Below the pieces are notes generated by a model. It was not told the DNA's origin, searched no databases, and saw only the letters and a list, made by a program, of their open reading frames with translations. Of a stretch of DNA of 64,000 nucleotides, positions 1 to 9,030 are shown piece after piece; the first letter of the stretch is position 1, and each line of letters begins with the position of its first letter. The position numbers and the translations under genes are program-made. Location of the stretch: the NCBI GenBank assembly GCA_016794365.1, contig JAEUKB010000050.1:1-64000 (forward strand), written 5' to 3'. The stretch is from Myxococcales bacterium. Lineage in GTDB: Bacteria > Myxococcota_A > Polyangia > Palsa-1104 > JAEUJZ01.

Positions 1-1004
1 GCGGGAGAACAAGACCGGAGGACAGGTGAACGCCCGGCATATTCGGAATCGCTGATAAAGTGGCCTCCAATATCGACATAACTCACAAGGTGTATCGGCG
101 ATGCCGGCCGCCGCGATGTAGCAACGTGTCGCGACACTAGCAAACCGAGCGGACCGCTGCGAGCCAACCTACCAGCGAAGCGGTCGCACATGCGCTGCTG
201 TGGGGCTCCTGCGACCGGACAGATGTGCTGCTGCGCGCAGGCTTTCGGGCCGATCTTACGCCTCGGCGATTAAGGTTGCTCGACGGGGCGAACTATTTTC
301 TTGATCCGTCCCCGTCAATGGCACCCGAACCGCGTTTGCTTTTCCTAACCGCCCTAATCTGTACTTTTGGCGCAAGGCGATCCGTTCGGTCCCAGAACAG
401 GTTCGTGCGGAACCTACGCTCTGCGTACACCGGCACGTCTTGTGGGGTCAAGGGGGACGCGCTTGCTGGTCGAGCCAGTAGGCCGATGCCTCGGGGTCCG
501 GGAGCCAAGATGACGGTTCGGCCTTCAGCCTCCGATCGTTCATTTCTTTCGCGCCAGCCGCTTGTTTGGAATGAGGGGCGACGACTTGCTGAGCGATCTG
601 CGACGGCGGCGCTCGGCTTTCCCACGCTGGAAAGGAAGCAATTCCCAGAAGAACTCGATCAAGGGGCGATCGTCTCGGTGCTGGGTCAGCACAAAGACGG
701 ACTGAGCCGCCCCGCGATCGCGGGGCAGATCGGCGATGACGTGCTGGCGACGATCGGAGTCAAGCGCGACGAGCTGGCCGACAAGCCCCTTCAGCCGCTC
801 GGCGAGCTGGTCGGGGAGAAGAAACTCCACACGGTCGGTGAAAAGCGGTTGATGAAGCCATGCAGGCGAAAAAGCAGGCGGATCACTTGCCCGATAGCGC
901 ATCATCATCGGCAATCTGCGCTGCGAAGCGCTGGACGTGTCGCAATCGATCGCCACCACTGATTCAGGTGGCCTCCGACGAAGGCTTAGGAAGTGTAGGC
1001 TAGA
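1..1004. other. Stretch without a convincing gene
   Basis: Open frames on both strands here overlap, are rich in Arg and Ser, and show no recognisable family or good ribosome binding site. The stretch lies directly downstream (minus strand) of a kinase gene that breaks off near 1112, so it probably reflects a rearrangement or decayed sequence. The only fragment with some protein-like character is the minus-strand frame at 540-959, listed separately. I see no RNA gene or repeat in it. Confidence 0.5.
540..959 (-). CDS. Hypothetical protein fragment, possibly effector-associated-domain-like
   Basis: A 139-residue frame. Its middle part (about residues 40-110) reads like a small helical domain, with Leu-rich helices and a motif RPLIEFFWELLP. 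That layout resembles the effector-associated or death-like adaptor domains of myxobacterial conflict systems, where a short helical domain ends in a hydrophobic-F-x-x-L-pattern helix. No start codon with a clear ribosome site is visible and the C-terminus turns into an Arg/Ser-rich tail, which argues for decay or a frameshift. The resemblance is by eye only. The frame may be non-coding. Confidence 0.2.
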   Translation of the reverse strand: MVAIDCDTSSASQRRLPMMMRYRASDPPAFSPAWLHQPLFTDRVEFLLPDQLAERLKGLVGQLVALDSDRRQHVIADLPRDRGAAQSVFVLTQHRDDRPLIEFFWELLPFQRGKAERRRRRSLSKSSPLIPNKRLARKK

Positions 1005-1853
1005 CTACGGTGCGGTTTGGGAGTGGAAGGGAAGGCAGGAACCAGCTCGATCGTTCCCCAGACTTCTCTCTCGGGTCAGGGGATTTTCCAGCGCTTTCTC
1101 GACGGATGAGATCTTATCTGGCTTGAGATCTCGGTGGACGATGTTTTGTTCGTGGACGTGGTGCATGCCGCGAGCGATCTGCGACGCAATCCGGCACGCA
1201 CGAAGCGGGGTCATCTGACCGTCTCGAACCGCAGCCGTCAGCGTCGGTCCAGACAGAAACTCCATCGCCAGGTAGGATTTCCCCGTCGGAAGCTCTCCGA
1301 AATCGATGACCTGAACGATGTTCGGATGCTTGATCTGCGACAGAAGCTGCGCTTCTTGCAAAAATCGACGCCGACTGACTTCATCTTTGGGCCGACGCAG
1401 GATCTTGACCGCCAGCAGGTTGCGCAGCGTCGCATGACGCGCCTTGTAGACGGTGCCCATCCCGCCTTGACTGGCTTTTTCCAAGACCTCGTAGCGACCG
1501 TCGATGATCAGGCCGTGGATCTCATCGCCCGACGCACCAGCGCTGGATGAAGGCGTTCCCGTCTGAGCTGGCATCTTGCGAATCGATGCGCTCGAGGTCT
1601 TGGCTTTGGCTGACTGAACTGCAACCGCGCCCATCGCCGGGAGAACTGCCGCAGGCTCTTGCTGCGCCTCTTCGGCCTTTACTTTTGGCAACGCCTCGAC
1701 GGAAAGGGTCGGATTTTCACCCATCTCGGAGCAGTCGTGCGCCTGCCCTTCGACAATGGTGCTGTCGCAATACGGACAGACCGAGAGCTGCCCCTCCCCG
1801 CTCGCAGGTCGTTCCTGCATCTTAGACAATCTCATCTTAGCAAGTCGGCGCAC
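1005..1853 (-). pseudogene. Truncated Ser/Thr protein kinase
   Basis: This is the N-terminal part of a Hanks-type kinase. A zinc-ribbon-like motif (C26-P-Y-C29 and C41) opens the protein, followed by a low-complexity linker. The kinase lobe then shows the Gly-rich loop SQGGMGTVY, the ATP-binding Lys near residue 150 (LAVKIL) and the catalytic loop HRDLKPD at 240-246. Immediately after this the homology stops, around position 1112, and 35 unrelated residues precede the stop codon. The DFG motif, activation loop and whole C-lobe are missing, so the product cannot be a normal kinase. The Asn that should follow HRDLKPD is a Lys, so the junction lies at that codon. The start is uncertain (Met 1 or Met 7). 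It is best read as a gene broken by deletion or rearrangement. Confidence 0.75.
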
Positions 1854-1984
1854 GTCTGTGGTAAATGGGGTTTCCGGCTCGCTGGCTGAAGCTGTGGTTC
1901 CTTCTCGGCGACGACGGCCGTCTTGTTATCGCCAGCGCTGGCATCGAACGAACAACCGCTCGTCATTTGCGCACTGGAGTCACC

Positions 1985-3118
1985 ATGGTAAGAAACGTTT
2001 CCTCGACCAAGCGATCAGTCACCGTCGGAACCCTAGGCACTTTGGCGCTGTGCTCAATCGGACTTGGCGGCTGCCCACAAAAAGAAGCAGCCAAGCCAGA
2101 GCCAACCAAAGAAGCCGCGACGACGCCACCACCCGCAGCACCGGCTGCACCGACGGTGGATGCGACCCAGCTCGCAGTATTCGGCACACCGCTTCCCGCC
2201 AATTACGACAGCAAAGACAACCCAGCCAGCGACGACAAGATTTCGCTGGGTCGTCAGCTTTACTTCGACAAGCGGCTGTCGAAGAACCAAGACATTAGCT
2301 GCAACTCTTGCCACGATCTTCAGCGCTACGGCGTCGATGGAAACAAGTTCTCAAGCGGACACAAAAAGCAGCTCGGAGGACGAAATTCTCCGTCGGTGTA
2401 CCAAGCTGCTGGACACATTGCGCAGTTCTGGGACGGTCGCGCCAAAGATGTCGAAGAGCAAGCAGGCGGACCGATGATCAATCCCGTCGAGATGGCGCTG
2501 ACCGATCACAAGCGCGCCGAGACGGTTCTTCAGAGCATTCCCGGCTACGTCGAAGCCTTCAAGAAGGCATTCCCCGGCGACAAGCAGCCTGTCAGCATCA
2601 AGAATGCGACGGCAGCCATTGGTGCGTTCGAGCGTCGGCTCGTCACACCATCTCGCTTTGACAAGTTCCTGACCGGCGATGCGACAGCGCTCAGCGACGT
2701 GGAAAAAGCGGGCCTACTCAAGTTCCTCGATACGGGCTGTGTGGCCTGTCACAGCGGAACGCTCCTCGGAGGAACCAGCTACCAAAAGGCTGGCGTCATC
2801 AAGCCGTGGCCGAATCAGAGCGATCTCGGACGAGCTGCGATCACCAAGAACGATGCCGAAAAGCTGATGTTCAAGGTTCCGTCGCTGCGCAATGTTGCCA
2901 AGACCGCGCCGTATTTCCATGATGGCTCCGTCGAGAAGCTGACCGATGCCGTCAAGCTGATGGCGAGTCACCAGCTCGGACGAGAGCTGACCGACGCTGA
3001 TGCCGAGTCGATCGCGGCCTTTTTGGCAAGCCTGACCGGCGAGCTGCCCAAGGATTACATCCAAGAGCCACAGCTTCCGCCGAGCAGCAAAACGACGCCG
3101 AAGCCCGATCCAGCCTAG
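1985..3118 (+). CDS. Di-haem cytochrome c peroxidase-like lipoprotein (MauG/CcpA family)
   Basis: The 377-residue protein starts with a lipoprotein signal whose lipobox is LGGC (Cys 30), then a Pro/Ala-rich linker to about residue 60. Two CxxCH haem-binding motifs follow, CNSCH at 106-110 and CVACH at 252-256, in the spacing typical of bacterial di-haem peroxidases. These enzymes reduce hydrogen peroxide with electrons from small cytochromes, while MauG relatives oxidise protein side chains. The sequence alone does not decide between the two. I chose the start at 1985 because it places the signal peptide at the N-terminus; the open frame continues upstream without family similarity. Lipidation implies attachment to the outer or inner membrane on the periplasmic side. 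The gene stands alone, and the next gene converges on it. Confidence 0.9.
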   Translation: MVRNVSSTKRSVTVGTLGTLALCSIGLGGCPQKEAAKPEPTKEAATTPPPAAPAAPTVDATQLAVFGTPLPANYDSKDNPASDDKISLGRQLYFDKRLSKNQDISCNSCHDLQRYGVDGNKFSSGHKKQLGGRNSPSVYQAAGHIAQFWDGRAKDVEEQAGGPMINPVEMALTDHKRAETVLQSIPGYVEAFKKAFPGDKQPVSIKNATAAIGAFERRLVTPSRFDKFLTGDATALSDVEKAGLLKFLDTGCVACHSGTLLGGTSYQKAGVIKPWPNQSDLGRAAITKNDAEKLMFKVPSLRNVAKTAPYFHDGSVEKLTDAVKLMASHQLGRELTDADAESIAAFLASLTGELPKDYIQEPQLPPSSKTTPKPDPA

Positions 3119-3186
3119 CCTGGGACTCGTCCCTGGGCGTAGCGCTCATGTCCTGACGCTGCGCCGACGGACGAGATCGGCTGCGA

Positions 3187-4167
3187 CTACGGCTTCGGAT
3201 GAGCCATCAAGAAGTCGTAGATCGACGACGTAAAGAACGAAGTAAACACCGGAACGTGTCCGCCGCCTTGAATCGACCACAGCTCGACGGGACCATCGGA
3301 TGGACAGCCGGTGTACTTCTCGACGGTCGTCTCTGCGCCAAGTAGGACCAAGTCCAAGTCTCGCTTTTCCCCCGAATAGGTCAATCGACCGCCACAGCCG
3401 TTTTTCTGTGCCCAGATCTGCACCGTCTCTTTTGCTCCCGGATACAGCCCCGGCGTGCCCAAGTAGCCGATCACCACATCGAGCGTTCCGTGAACTTGCA
3501 AGATCGGAACGTGCTGCTTCGGCGTACAGCGCGTCGGATCGTTCCACTGCTGCCCCGCGAGGCTGACGATCCCAGCGACCTTGTCCGACAGCTCACAGGC
3601 GATGCGATGCGCCATAAAGCCACCGTTTGAGTGACCGACGACAAAGATTCGCTTCGGATCGACGTGAAAGCGCGCCTGCATGTCCGCGATCACCGCGCTT
3701 ATGTAAGCCACATCATCGACGCTCGACTTAAAGAAGTTGCAGCACCACTCCATCGCGTTCCAAAAGCGCAGCCCTACCGGGTTCTGCGTTCCGTCGGGAA
3801 ATGCGTACAAAAACGTCTTCTGTTCCGCCAGCGCGCCCAGGTTTAGATACAGCTCCTCGACGCTGCCACTGGCTGAAAAGCCATGTAACATCACCACCAA
3901 CGGCGTCGGCTTGGACTTGTCGTAACGGGACGGAACCTTGTACTGATACGGCCTTCCATCGAGCGGCCCCGCCGTGTGAGGCGATAGCTCTGCCGTCGAA
4001 AAACCATCGCCAGTTCCCGATGGTAGCGATCCAGCCGTTAGAGACCCCGACGTTCGCAATCCCGACGGTAGCGAGACGATCGGCGCATTTGCCATCATCA
4101 CCGACGATTCTTCAGCGCTTCCGCAGCCAAGCAGCAACGCCAGACCAGCCATCAACAAGCTCCGCAT
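3187..4167 (-). CDS. Secreted esterase of the PHB depolymerase / LpqC family, lipoprotein
   Basis: The 326-residue alpha/beta hydrolase has a lipoprotein signal (LLLGC, Cys 15), a Ser/Gly/Thr-rich linker to about residue 70, and a hydrolase domain. The oxyanion region is MLHGFSASG, the nucleophile motif GHSNGG puts the catalytic Ser at 180, and the likely acid and base are Asp 230 (HGTLD) and His 304 (GGGHVP). This pattern is that of carbohydrate-esterase-1-like enzymes, which include extracellular polyhydroxybutyrate depolymerases and feruloyl esterases. The substrate is not evident. The start at 4167 is backed by an AGGAGG ribosome site just upstream. Upstream in-frame codons lack one. It is a single gene convergent with the cytochrome peroxidase gene. 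Confidence 0.88.
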   Translation of the reverse strand: MRSLLMAGLALLLGCGSAEESSVMMANAPIVSLPSGLRTSGSLTAGSLPSGTGDGFSTAELSPHTAGPLDGRPYQYKVPSRYDKSKPTPLVVMLHGFSASGSVEELYLNLGALAEQKTFLYAFPDGTQNPVGLRFWNAMEWCCNFFKSSVDDVAYISAVIADMQARFHVDPKRIFVVGHSNGGFMAHRIACELSDKVAGIVSLAGQQWNDPTRCTPKQHVPILQVHGTLDVVIGYLGTPGLYPGAKETVQIWAQKNGCGGRLTYSGEKRDLDLVLLGAETTVEKYTGCPSDGPVELWSIQGGGHVPVFTSFFTSSIYDFLMAHPKP

Positions 4168-4339
4168 GTCTTCCTCCTTGGGGGTGTCAGAACGCTCGAC
4201 AGCGAGTCGTCCTGTGGTGCGTGCCAAACGGAATGTCTCAGCGACGGAATCGCCGAAAGCAGCGAGTGTGGGCGAACTATAGCGCGCACGTCAAAAAAAC
4301 CCCTGCCGTTTCAAAGCGCGACTGTGGTATGGCATCGGC

Positions 4340-5848
4340 ATGGTTACTGCCCCGCGAAAAGGGCCAGCTCCCCTGCCACCGAGCGCGAGTTCAGCCGAGC
4401 TGCTGACTCACGAGTTCAGGTTGCGTCGGTTCCAGAACTGGTTCTTCCTCGGGCTGATGTACGGCTTCTTTTACATGAGCCGCTACAACTTCAGCGCCGT
4501 TCAAGCTGCCGTCGCTGAGCAGTTCGGTTGGAGCCACGCTGACTACGGTTCCATCCTGAGCGCGGGACTTGCCACCTATGGCTGCGCGGTGTTCCTAAAC
4601 GGACCACTCGCCGATCGAATCGGAGGCAAGCGCGCCATCCTGATCGGTGCCGCCGGAGCCGCCGTCTTCAACCTTCTGTTTGGCCTGTGCCACCTGATCG
4701 TTATCAAGCCTGCCGTCGTGATTGGCGGACAGGTCGTGTCCTCGGCAGAGCTTGGTGCGGGGCTGAACAACACCTCGGTCATCGCGATGTTCGCGGTGCT
4801 GTGGGCTTGCAATCACTACTTCCAGTCCTTTGGCGCGCTCTCGATCGTCAAGATCAACGCCGCCTGGTTCAAAGTCAGTGAGCGAGGCAAGTTCGCAGGC
4901 ATCTTCGGCATCATGATTCAGACGGGCCGCACCTTGGCCTTTACGCTGCTTCCGCTTCTTTTGCGCTTTCTCCCGTGGCAGTACGCATTCTTTGTTCCCG
5001 CAGCGTTTCTGACGGTGATGTGGGGGCTGTGTTATTTCCGCGTCGAAAACACTCCCGCCAAAGCAGGTCACGGAGACTTCGATACTGCCGACGAAAGTCC
5101 CGACGAAGCCCAAGCCGCTGACACGATTGGTTTTGTGCTTCGCAAGGTCTTTGCACGAAGAGCACCGTGGATCATCGCGCTGTCGTCGATGTGCATCGGT
5201 CTGGTTCGTCACTCGATCGATCACTGGTATACGCGCTACATCACGGCGGTATTCGGGATCAGCGCCAAGGCGCTCGGATCGTTTGGACCTTATCAGTTTG
5301 CGTCGGTGGCGATGCCGATTGCCGCCGTGATCGGTGGTCTGGTCGCGGGAAATGCGTCGGATCGGCTGTTTCAGTCTCGTCGAGCGCCAGTGATCTTCTT
5401 CGCATTCCTTGGCATGGCCGCTTGCATGATGAGCCTGCGTGGAACCATTCATAATGCGTGGGGTGCGGCGGTTGTTCTCGTCGCTGTATCGTTCTTTGTG
5501 CAGAGCGCGCACTCGCTGGTCGGGGGTGCCGCATCCATGGACTTTGGTGGACGCAAAGCGGTAGCCACCGCAGCGGGTCTGTTCGACGGTGCGCAGTATC
5601 TCGCTGGCGCACTGGCGGGTGCAGGCATTGGCAAGCTGCTCGAGCGCTTCAGACAGCCCGGTCTGCCCGGATCCGAGTTTGAAGTCTGGCCGTTTATGCC
5701 GCTGCTGTTCGCGCTGCTTGGTGCGCTCATCATCTCGCGGCTGTGGAATGCGCTGCCGGGCCGAGGCGGACATGCCGCCCCGATCGCCAAGAGCGGTGGA
5801 CCTACTTATCCGATTGCTGCGAGCTTACCGGCGGAGCCGCAACGGTAG
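4340..5848 (+). CDS. MFS transporter, organophosphate:phosphate antiporter (GlpT/UhpC) type
   Basis: The 502-residue protein has about twelve hydrophobic segments. Its N-terminus carries the hallmark of the OPA branch of the major facilitator superfamily: a Phe-rich first helix with YMSRYNFSA, followed by the loop GPLADRIGGKRA. OPA members exchange glycerol-3-phosphate, hexose phosphates or related organophosphates for phosphate across the inner membrane, and some (UhpC) act as sensors. The substrate cannot be told here. A charged central loop (residues about 235-255) separates the two six-helix halves. Its 3' end overlaps the convergent downstream gene by 47 bases. Confidence 0.85.
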   Translation: MVTAPRKGPAPLPPSASSAELLTHEFRLRRFQNWFFLGLMYGFFYMSRYNFSAVQAAVAEQFGWSHADYGSILSAGLATYGCAVFLNGPLADRIGGKRAILIGAAGAAVFNLLFGLCHLIVIKPAVVIGGQVVSSAELGAGLNNTSVIAMFAVLWACNHYFQSFGALSIVKINAAWFKVSERGKFAGIFGIMIQTGRTLAFTLLPLLLRFLPWQYAFFVPAAFLTVMWGLCYFRVENTPAKAGHGDFDTADESPDEAQAADTIGFVLRKVFARRAPWIIALSSMCIGLVRHSIDHWYTRYITAVFGISAKALGSFGPYQFASVAMPIAAVIGGLVAGNASDRLFQSRRAPVIFFAFLGMAACMMSLRGTIHNAWGAAVVLVAVSFFVQSAHSLVGGAASMDFGGRKAVATAAGLFDGAQYLAGALAGAGIGKLLERFRQPGLPGSEFEVWPFMPLLFALLGALIISRLWNALPGRGGHAAPIAKSGGPTYPIAASLPAEPQR

Positions 5849-6473
5849 TCACACGCAGGACTCCGTCTTCGGGAAGCTTCGGCGTGTGCGCCGGTGCCTT
5901 TTCGGTCTTGCCAGTGTAGGCAAGGTTGCTCGACACCAACGAAAATGGCATCGTGTCCGTCGTCGATAGCGCGCCGTACGATGCAAACACCGTCGAGCCA
6001 ATGGCGGGCTGCCCATCGATGTACAGATCGAACGTGACCGGCTGGCCAGTCATCCGAAACAGCAGGTTCTGCGGCACCGCTGCGTTGGTCACTCCGTCGA
6101 ACACGATCTGGTTCTGCGCCGTCACCTGCGCGCTGTCGCCGGGATACGCGTTGTCGAAGCGCGCGTAAGCAATCTGGCAGCCCGCAGGGCAAGTGATCGA
6201 TCCCTCGAACTGACGAGGATAGCGATCGCCCTGCCACGCGAGCACCCAGTCGCCCGAGCCGTTGGTGGTGATGCCAAGCGTCGCCTGCGGGAGCTCAATC
6301 GCTGCGCCCGCATCGACGACAAAAGTCGAATACTGCGTGGTGGGAAGGCCGCCACCGCCGGTCCACACGCCGCCACAGCCGTACGACCCGGTGCAGTGAT
6401 GACTGGACGTAGACCACGGTCCACATCCAGCGAGGAAGGCGAAGGCCATTGCGGCAAGATGCTGAACTTTCAT
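5802..6473 (-). CDS. Hypothetical lipoprotein
   Basis: The 223-residue product starts with MKVQHLAAMAFAFLAGC, a short lipoprotein signal with the lipobox LAGC, followed by a Gly/Cys-rich segment. The rest looks beta-rich and carries no family I recognise. Residues around 85-110 hold a CPAGC motif that could form a disulphide. The start at 6473 has a good AGGAG ribosome site about 8 bases upstream. It converges on the OPA transporter gene and overlaps its last 47 bases. Function unknown. It is probably exposed on a membrane surface in the envelope. Confidence 0.75.
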   Translation of the reverse strand: MKVQHLAAMAFAFLAGCGPWSTSSHHCTGSYGCGGVWTGGGGLPTTQYSTFVVDAGAAIELPQATLGITTNGSGDWVLAWQGDRYPRQFEGSITCPAGCQIAYARFDNAYPGDSAQVTAQNQIVFDGVTNAAVPQNLLFRMTGQPVTFDLYIDGQPAIGSTVFASYGALSTTDTMPFSLVSSNLAYTGKTEKAPAHTPKLPEDGVLRVTTVAAPPVSSQQSDK

Positions 6474-6742
6474 GGGCAGGCTCCTTTTGTTTGTCGGGCG
6501 CATCGGCGCGCCTGTTTTGGTGTTCTCGCGAAACGATCCAATTCAACTGCAAAAGACTCGTCTGTGTAATTGCAGCGGACGAGCCCCGACACAGTGGACG
6601 ATCGCCCCGCCAGTCCTATTCATGGACTACACAAAACCGTGTGAAGCGACAGCTATATAATGAAATTCGTCAATAACCACAAAGATGACAATGTCTGCAC
6701 ACTACGACACAAAGTGCATCGCTGTCTCAAGACGCAGCGCTT

Positions 6743-6748
6743 TATAAT
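6743..6748 (+). promoter_or_regulatory. Possible -10 element for the 6770 gene
   Basis: A perfect TATAAT stands 22 bases before the ATG at 6770, within an unusually AT-rich stretch (about 6600-6770) for this genome. No good -35 hexamer is seen at the standard distance. A second TATAAT lies at 6656-6661. The 296-base stretch from 6474 to 6769 holds nothing else I can identify. Confidence 0.35.
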
Positions 6749-6769
6749 ATTACGAAGTCATTTTGAGGC

Positions 6770-7579
6770 ATGGGTATGGCGAGGATGCGTCAGCTCCCGA
6801 CCTGGATCGGTTTGTTTGCGACGGGGATGGCCGGTCTGTTGCTCTTTGGCGATGTGAATGTTGCGGAAGCGCGGCGTCACAAACGGCGAGAGCGACATGC
6901 GGATGAGTGCAAAGCACCACCGCCAGTTCCGCCCGCAGAACAAGAAAAGGCACTGCGCTTTTACGATAGCGCAGTGATCTATTGGGAATCACAAGACTGG
7001 AATCGAGCGCGCTCTGATTTTCAAAATGCATATAACATCAGTAAGCTTCCAGATTTCTTGATCAATCTCGCGCTGGCCTCTGAGCGACAAAAGAAATTTA
7101 ACGACTCAATTGGCTATCTGGAATCATATGTAGAAAACTGCCCAAAAGCAGCCGATCTGGAAAAAGTCCGTCAGAAGATCGACGAGCTGCGGATTGCGCA
7201 AGCGATCGAGGAAGGCAAAAATCCGCCGCGCACGGTCAAAGCCTCGCTGCCACCGTGGCCCGCGATGGCGCTGATGGGCAGCGGCGCAGGCCTGCTGATC
7301 TTGGGCATTGGGCTCGGCGGTGGTGCCATCGTGCGATCCAATGAAGTCAGCAGCCCCGACAACCGCACCAAGCCGTGGAGCGTCGAGCTGCAAGCGATCG
7401 AAAAAGAGGGCCAGCGGATGCAGACGGCAGCGTTCACCCTCGATGCGATTGGCGTGGCGGCGCTGACCGCTGGCGTCATCTGGACCGGCGTGTACTACGC
7501 GCAGGGAAACACCGGGCTCTCACTCGCGCTTGCGCCTCGGTCGGGCGGAGCCAGCGCTGTCATCATCGGGAGGTTCTGA
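6770..7579 (+). CDS. TPR-like envelope protein with two C-terminal membrane segments
   Basis: The 269-residue protein has a hydrophobic N-terminal segment (about residues 9-28) that could be a signal peptide or anchor. A basic patch and a Pro-rich turn follow, then a helical region (about 60-140) with the spacing of two or three tetratricopeptide repeats (ALRFYDSAVIYWES, ARSDFQNAYNISK). Two Gly/Ala-rich hydrophobic segments lie near 165-188 and 222-242. This layout is common in myxobacterial envelope proteins of unknown function. A second in-frame ATG six bases downstream could also serve. Its stop codon overlaps the ATG of the next gene, so the two are translationally coupled. Confidence 0.75.
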   Translation: MGMARMRQLPTWIGLFATGMAGLLLFGDVNVAEARRHKRRERHADECKAPPPVPPAEQEKALRFYDSAVIYWESQDWNRARSDFQNAYNISKLPDFLINLALASERQKKFNDSIGYLESYVENCPKAADLEKVRQKIDELRIAQAIEEGKNPPRTVKASLPPWPAMALMGSGAGLLILGIGLGGGAIVRSNEVSSPDNRTKPWSVELQAIEKEGQRMQTAAFTLDAIGVAALTAGVIWTGVYYAQGNTGLSLALAPRSGGASAVIIGRF

Positions 7580-7965
7580 TGCTCGCGTCGCTGTTCCGCT
7601 CGCGAACTCTTTCGGGGCTGATTGTGCTGGGTGGGCTCTTCGTCAGCACAAGCTGTTACGCACCGGATGTTTCGAGGCTGCTGTATCGCTGTCAAGGCAG
7701 TGATCCGTGCCCAAGCGGCATGGAGTGTCGCTTCGGACTCTGCGTCGCGACGGACATCATCGCATGTTCCAGCGGCATCGGCGTGTGGCTCACCGAGGAC
7801 GATTACAAAGCGCTCTGTCCCGCCATCGGGGCCGCTGACCTAAACTCGTGTAGCGGCGACTACGAGCCCGATAAGAACTGTCCCTCGGAAGCCAGCGTCG
7901 TCTGTAACGATCCGGCTGCGGGCACCGTCAACAAAGACTGCTTCCGCTGCTGTCGCAAGAAGTAG
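7579..7965 (+). CDS. Small Cys-rich secreted protein
   Basis: The 128-residue protein has an N-terminal hydrophobic segment ending in STSCYAP, a likely lipoprotein or secretion signal. The mature part has twelve or more Cys, including the pair CPSGMECRFGLC and the terminal FRCCRKK, which suggests a disulphide-stabilised extracytoplasmic domain. The first Cys cluster resembles the short Cys motifs found in many myxobacterial lipoproteins. It starts inside the stop codon of the preceding TPR-like gene, with a GGGAGG ribosome site. The pair is probably one operon and may work together at the envelope. No known family recognised. Confidence 0.75.
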   Translation: MLASLFRSRTLSGLIVLGGLFVSTSCYAPDVSRLLYRCQGSDPCPSGMECRFGLCVATDIIACSSGIGVWLTEDDYKALCPAIGAADLNSCSGDYEPDKNCPSEASVVCNDPAAGTVNKDCFRCCRKK

Positions 7966-8007
7966 CCGTTGACACAGCCACGTCGCGCTCGCCTATAGTC
8001 GCCGCGC

Positions 8008-9024
8008 ATGGCGACGCCAAACTCTTCGCAAGATCCGCTGTACCCGCTACACAGTGCGCTGGCACAAGGAGCACCGTCGCTGGTCTATCTGTGCGGAAAA
8101 GAGCGCTTTCTGATCGACCGCGCCATCGAAGCGATCAAGATCGCTGTCCTCGATGCAGCGACGAAGGACTTTAACTACGATCAGCTCTTCGCGAAGGAAG
8201 CAGCGTCGGCACAAATCCTCGCGTGTGCCAAGACGCTGCCGATGATGGCGAAGCGTCGTCTGGTGCTCGTTCGCGACGCCGATGAATTGACCGCCGACGA
8301 GCTGGCCAGCCTGACCAAGTACATCGAGTCGCCCTCGCCGGAAACCTGTCTGCTGTTCGTCGCTGAAAAAGCCGATCTGCGCCTGCGCTTCTTCAACTTG
8401 TTTAAAAAGCATGGGCTGCTGCTCAAGCTCGATCCACTGTCAGACAAGCAGCTTCCGGGCTTCATCGAAGCAGAGGCAAGGCGCTTACAGGTCGAGCTAG
8501 AGCGCGGCGCGGCCATCAGGCTGGCCGACGAAATTGGTGCCGATCTGGGTCAGCTGGCCGACGCACTGGAACGTCTTTGCTGCTTTGTTTCCGTCGGACA
8601 ACCGATTCGTATTCGTGACATTGAAGAAGTCGTCGTCACGACGCGACAGCACTCGGTGTTTGAGCTGATCGACGCGGTGGGTGCAGCCGATCGCTCCGCA
8701 GCCTTGACGCTGCTCGCCGAGATGCAGATGCAACGAGAGCCCGCGCTCAAGCTGCTGGCGCTCATCAGCCGTCACGTCATGAAGCTGTGGCAGACCGCCG
8801 ACTTGATGGCGCACGGTCGTCCATCGTCGGGTGAGCTAGCCAGCGCGCTCGGTGTGATGCCGTTTGTGGCGGGCAAGCTGCTCGATCAAGCGCGCAAGCT
8901 GTCGCTGCCCCGCGTGCGAGCGATGCACGAAGCGATCTTTCACACCGATCGGACGCTCAAGCTGTCCAAGCTCGACGATGAACGAATCATGGAACAGCTG
9001 ATTTTGGGACTGTGTGCGACGTAA
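8008..9024 (+). CDS. holA: DNA polymerase III delta subunit
   Basis: The 338-residue protein matches the HolA family over its length. The N-terminal AAA+-like domain without ATPase motifs begins SLVYLCGKERFLIDRAIEAI and continues to the typical CLLFVAEKAD strand. A helical middle follows, then the C-terminal collar domain near the end (REPALKLLALISRHVMKLW). HolA is the clamp-loader wrench that opens the beta sliding clamp, working with the DnaX and HolB subunits in the cytoplasm. Length is normal. The gene stands alone with a short gap on either side and its 3' end abuts a convergent gene. Confidence 0.92.
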   Translation: MATPNSSQDPLYPLHSALAQGAPSLVYLCGKERFLIDRAIEAIKIAVLDAATKDFNYDQLFAKEAASAQILACAKTLPMMAKRRLVLVRDADELTADELASLTKYIESPSPETCLLFVAEKADLRLRFFNLFKKHGLLLKLDPLSDKQLPGFIEAEARRLQVELERGAAIRLADEIGADLGQLADALERLCCFVSVGQPIRIRDIEEVVVTTRQHSVFELIDAVGAADRSAALTLLAEMQMQREPALKLLALISRHVMKLWQTADLMAHGRPSSGELASALGVMPFVAGKLLDQARKLSLPRVRAMHEAIFHTDRTLKLSKLDDERIMEQLILGLCAT

Positions 9025-9030
9025 CGGACC

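Noticed and set aside
225..962. Long plus-strand open frame at the window start
   Set aside because: It is Arg/Ser-rich, has no family features or ribosome site, and overlaps a minus frame with somewhat better protein character.
4595..5773. Long minus-strand open frame opposite the OPA transporter
   Set aside because: It is antisense to a clear transporter and is rich in His, Arg and Gln, typical of a GC-rich shadow frame.
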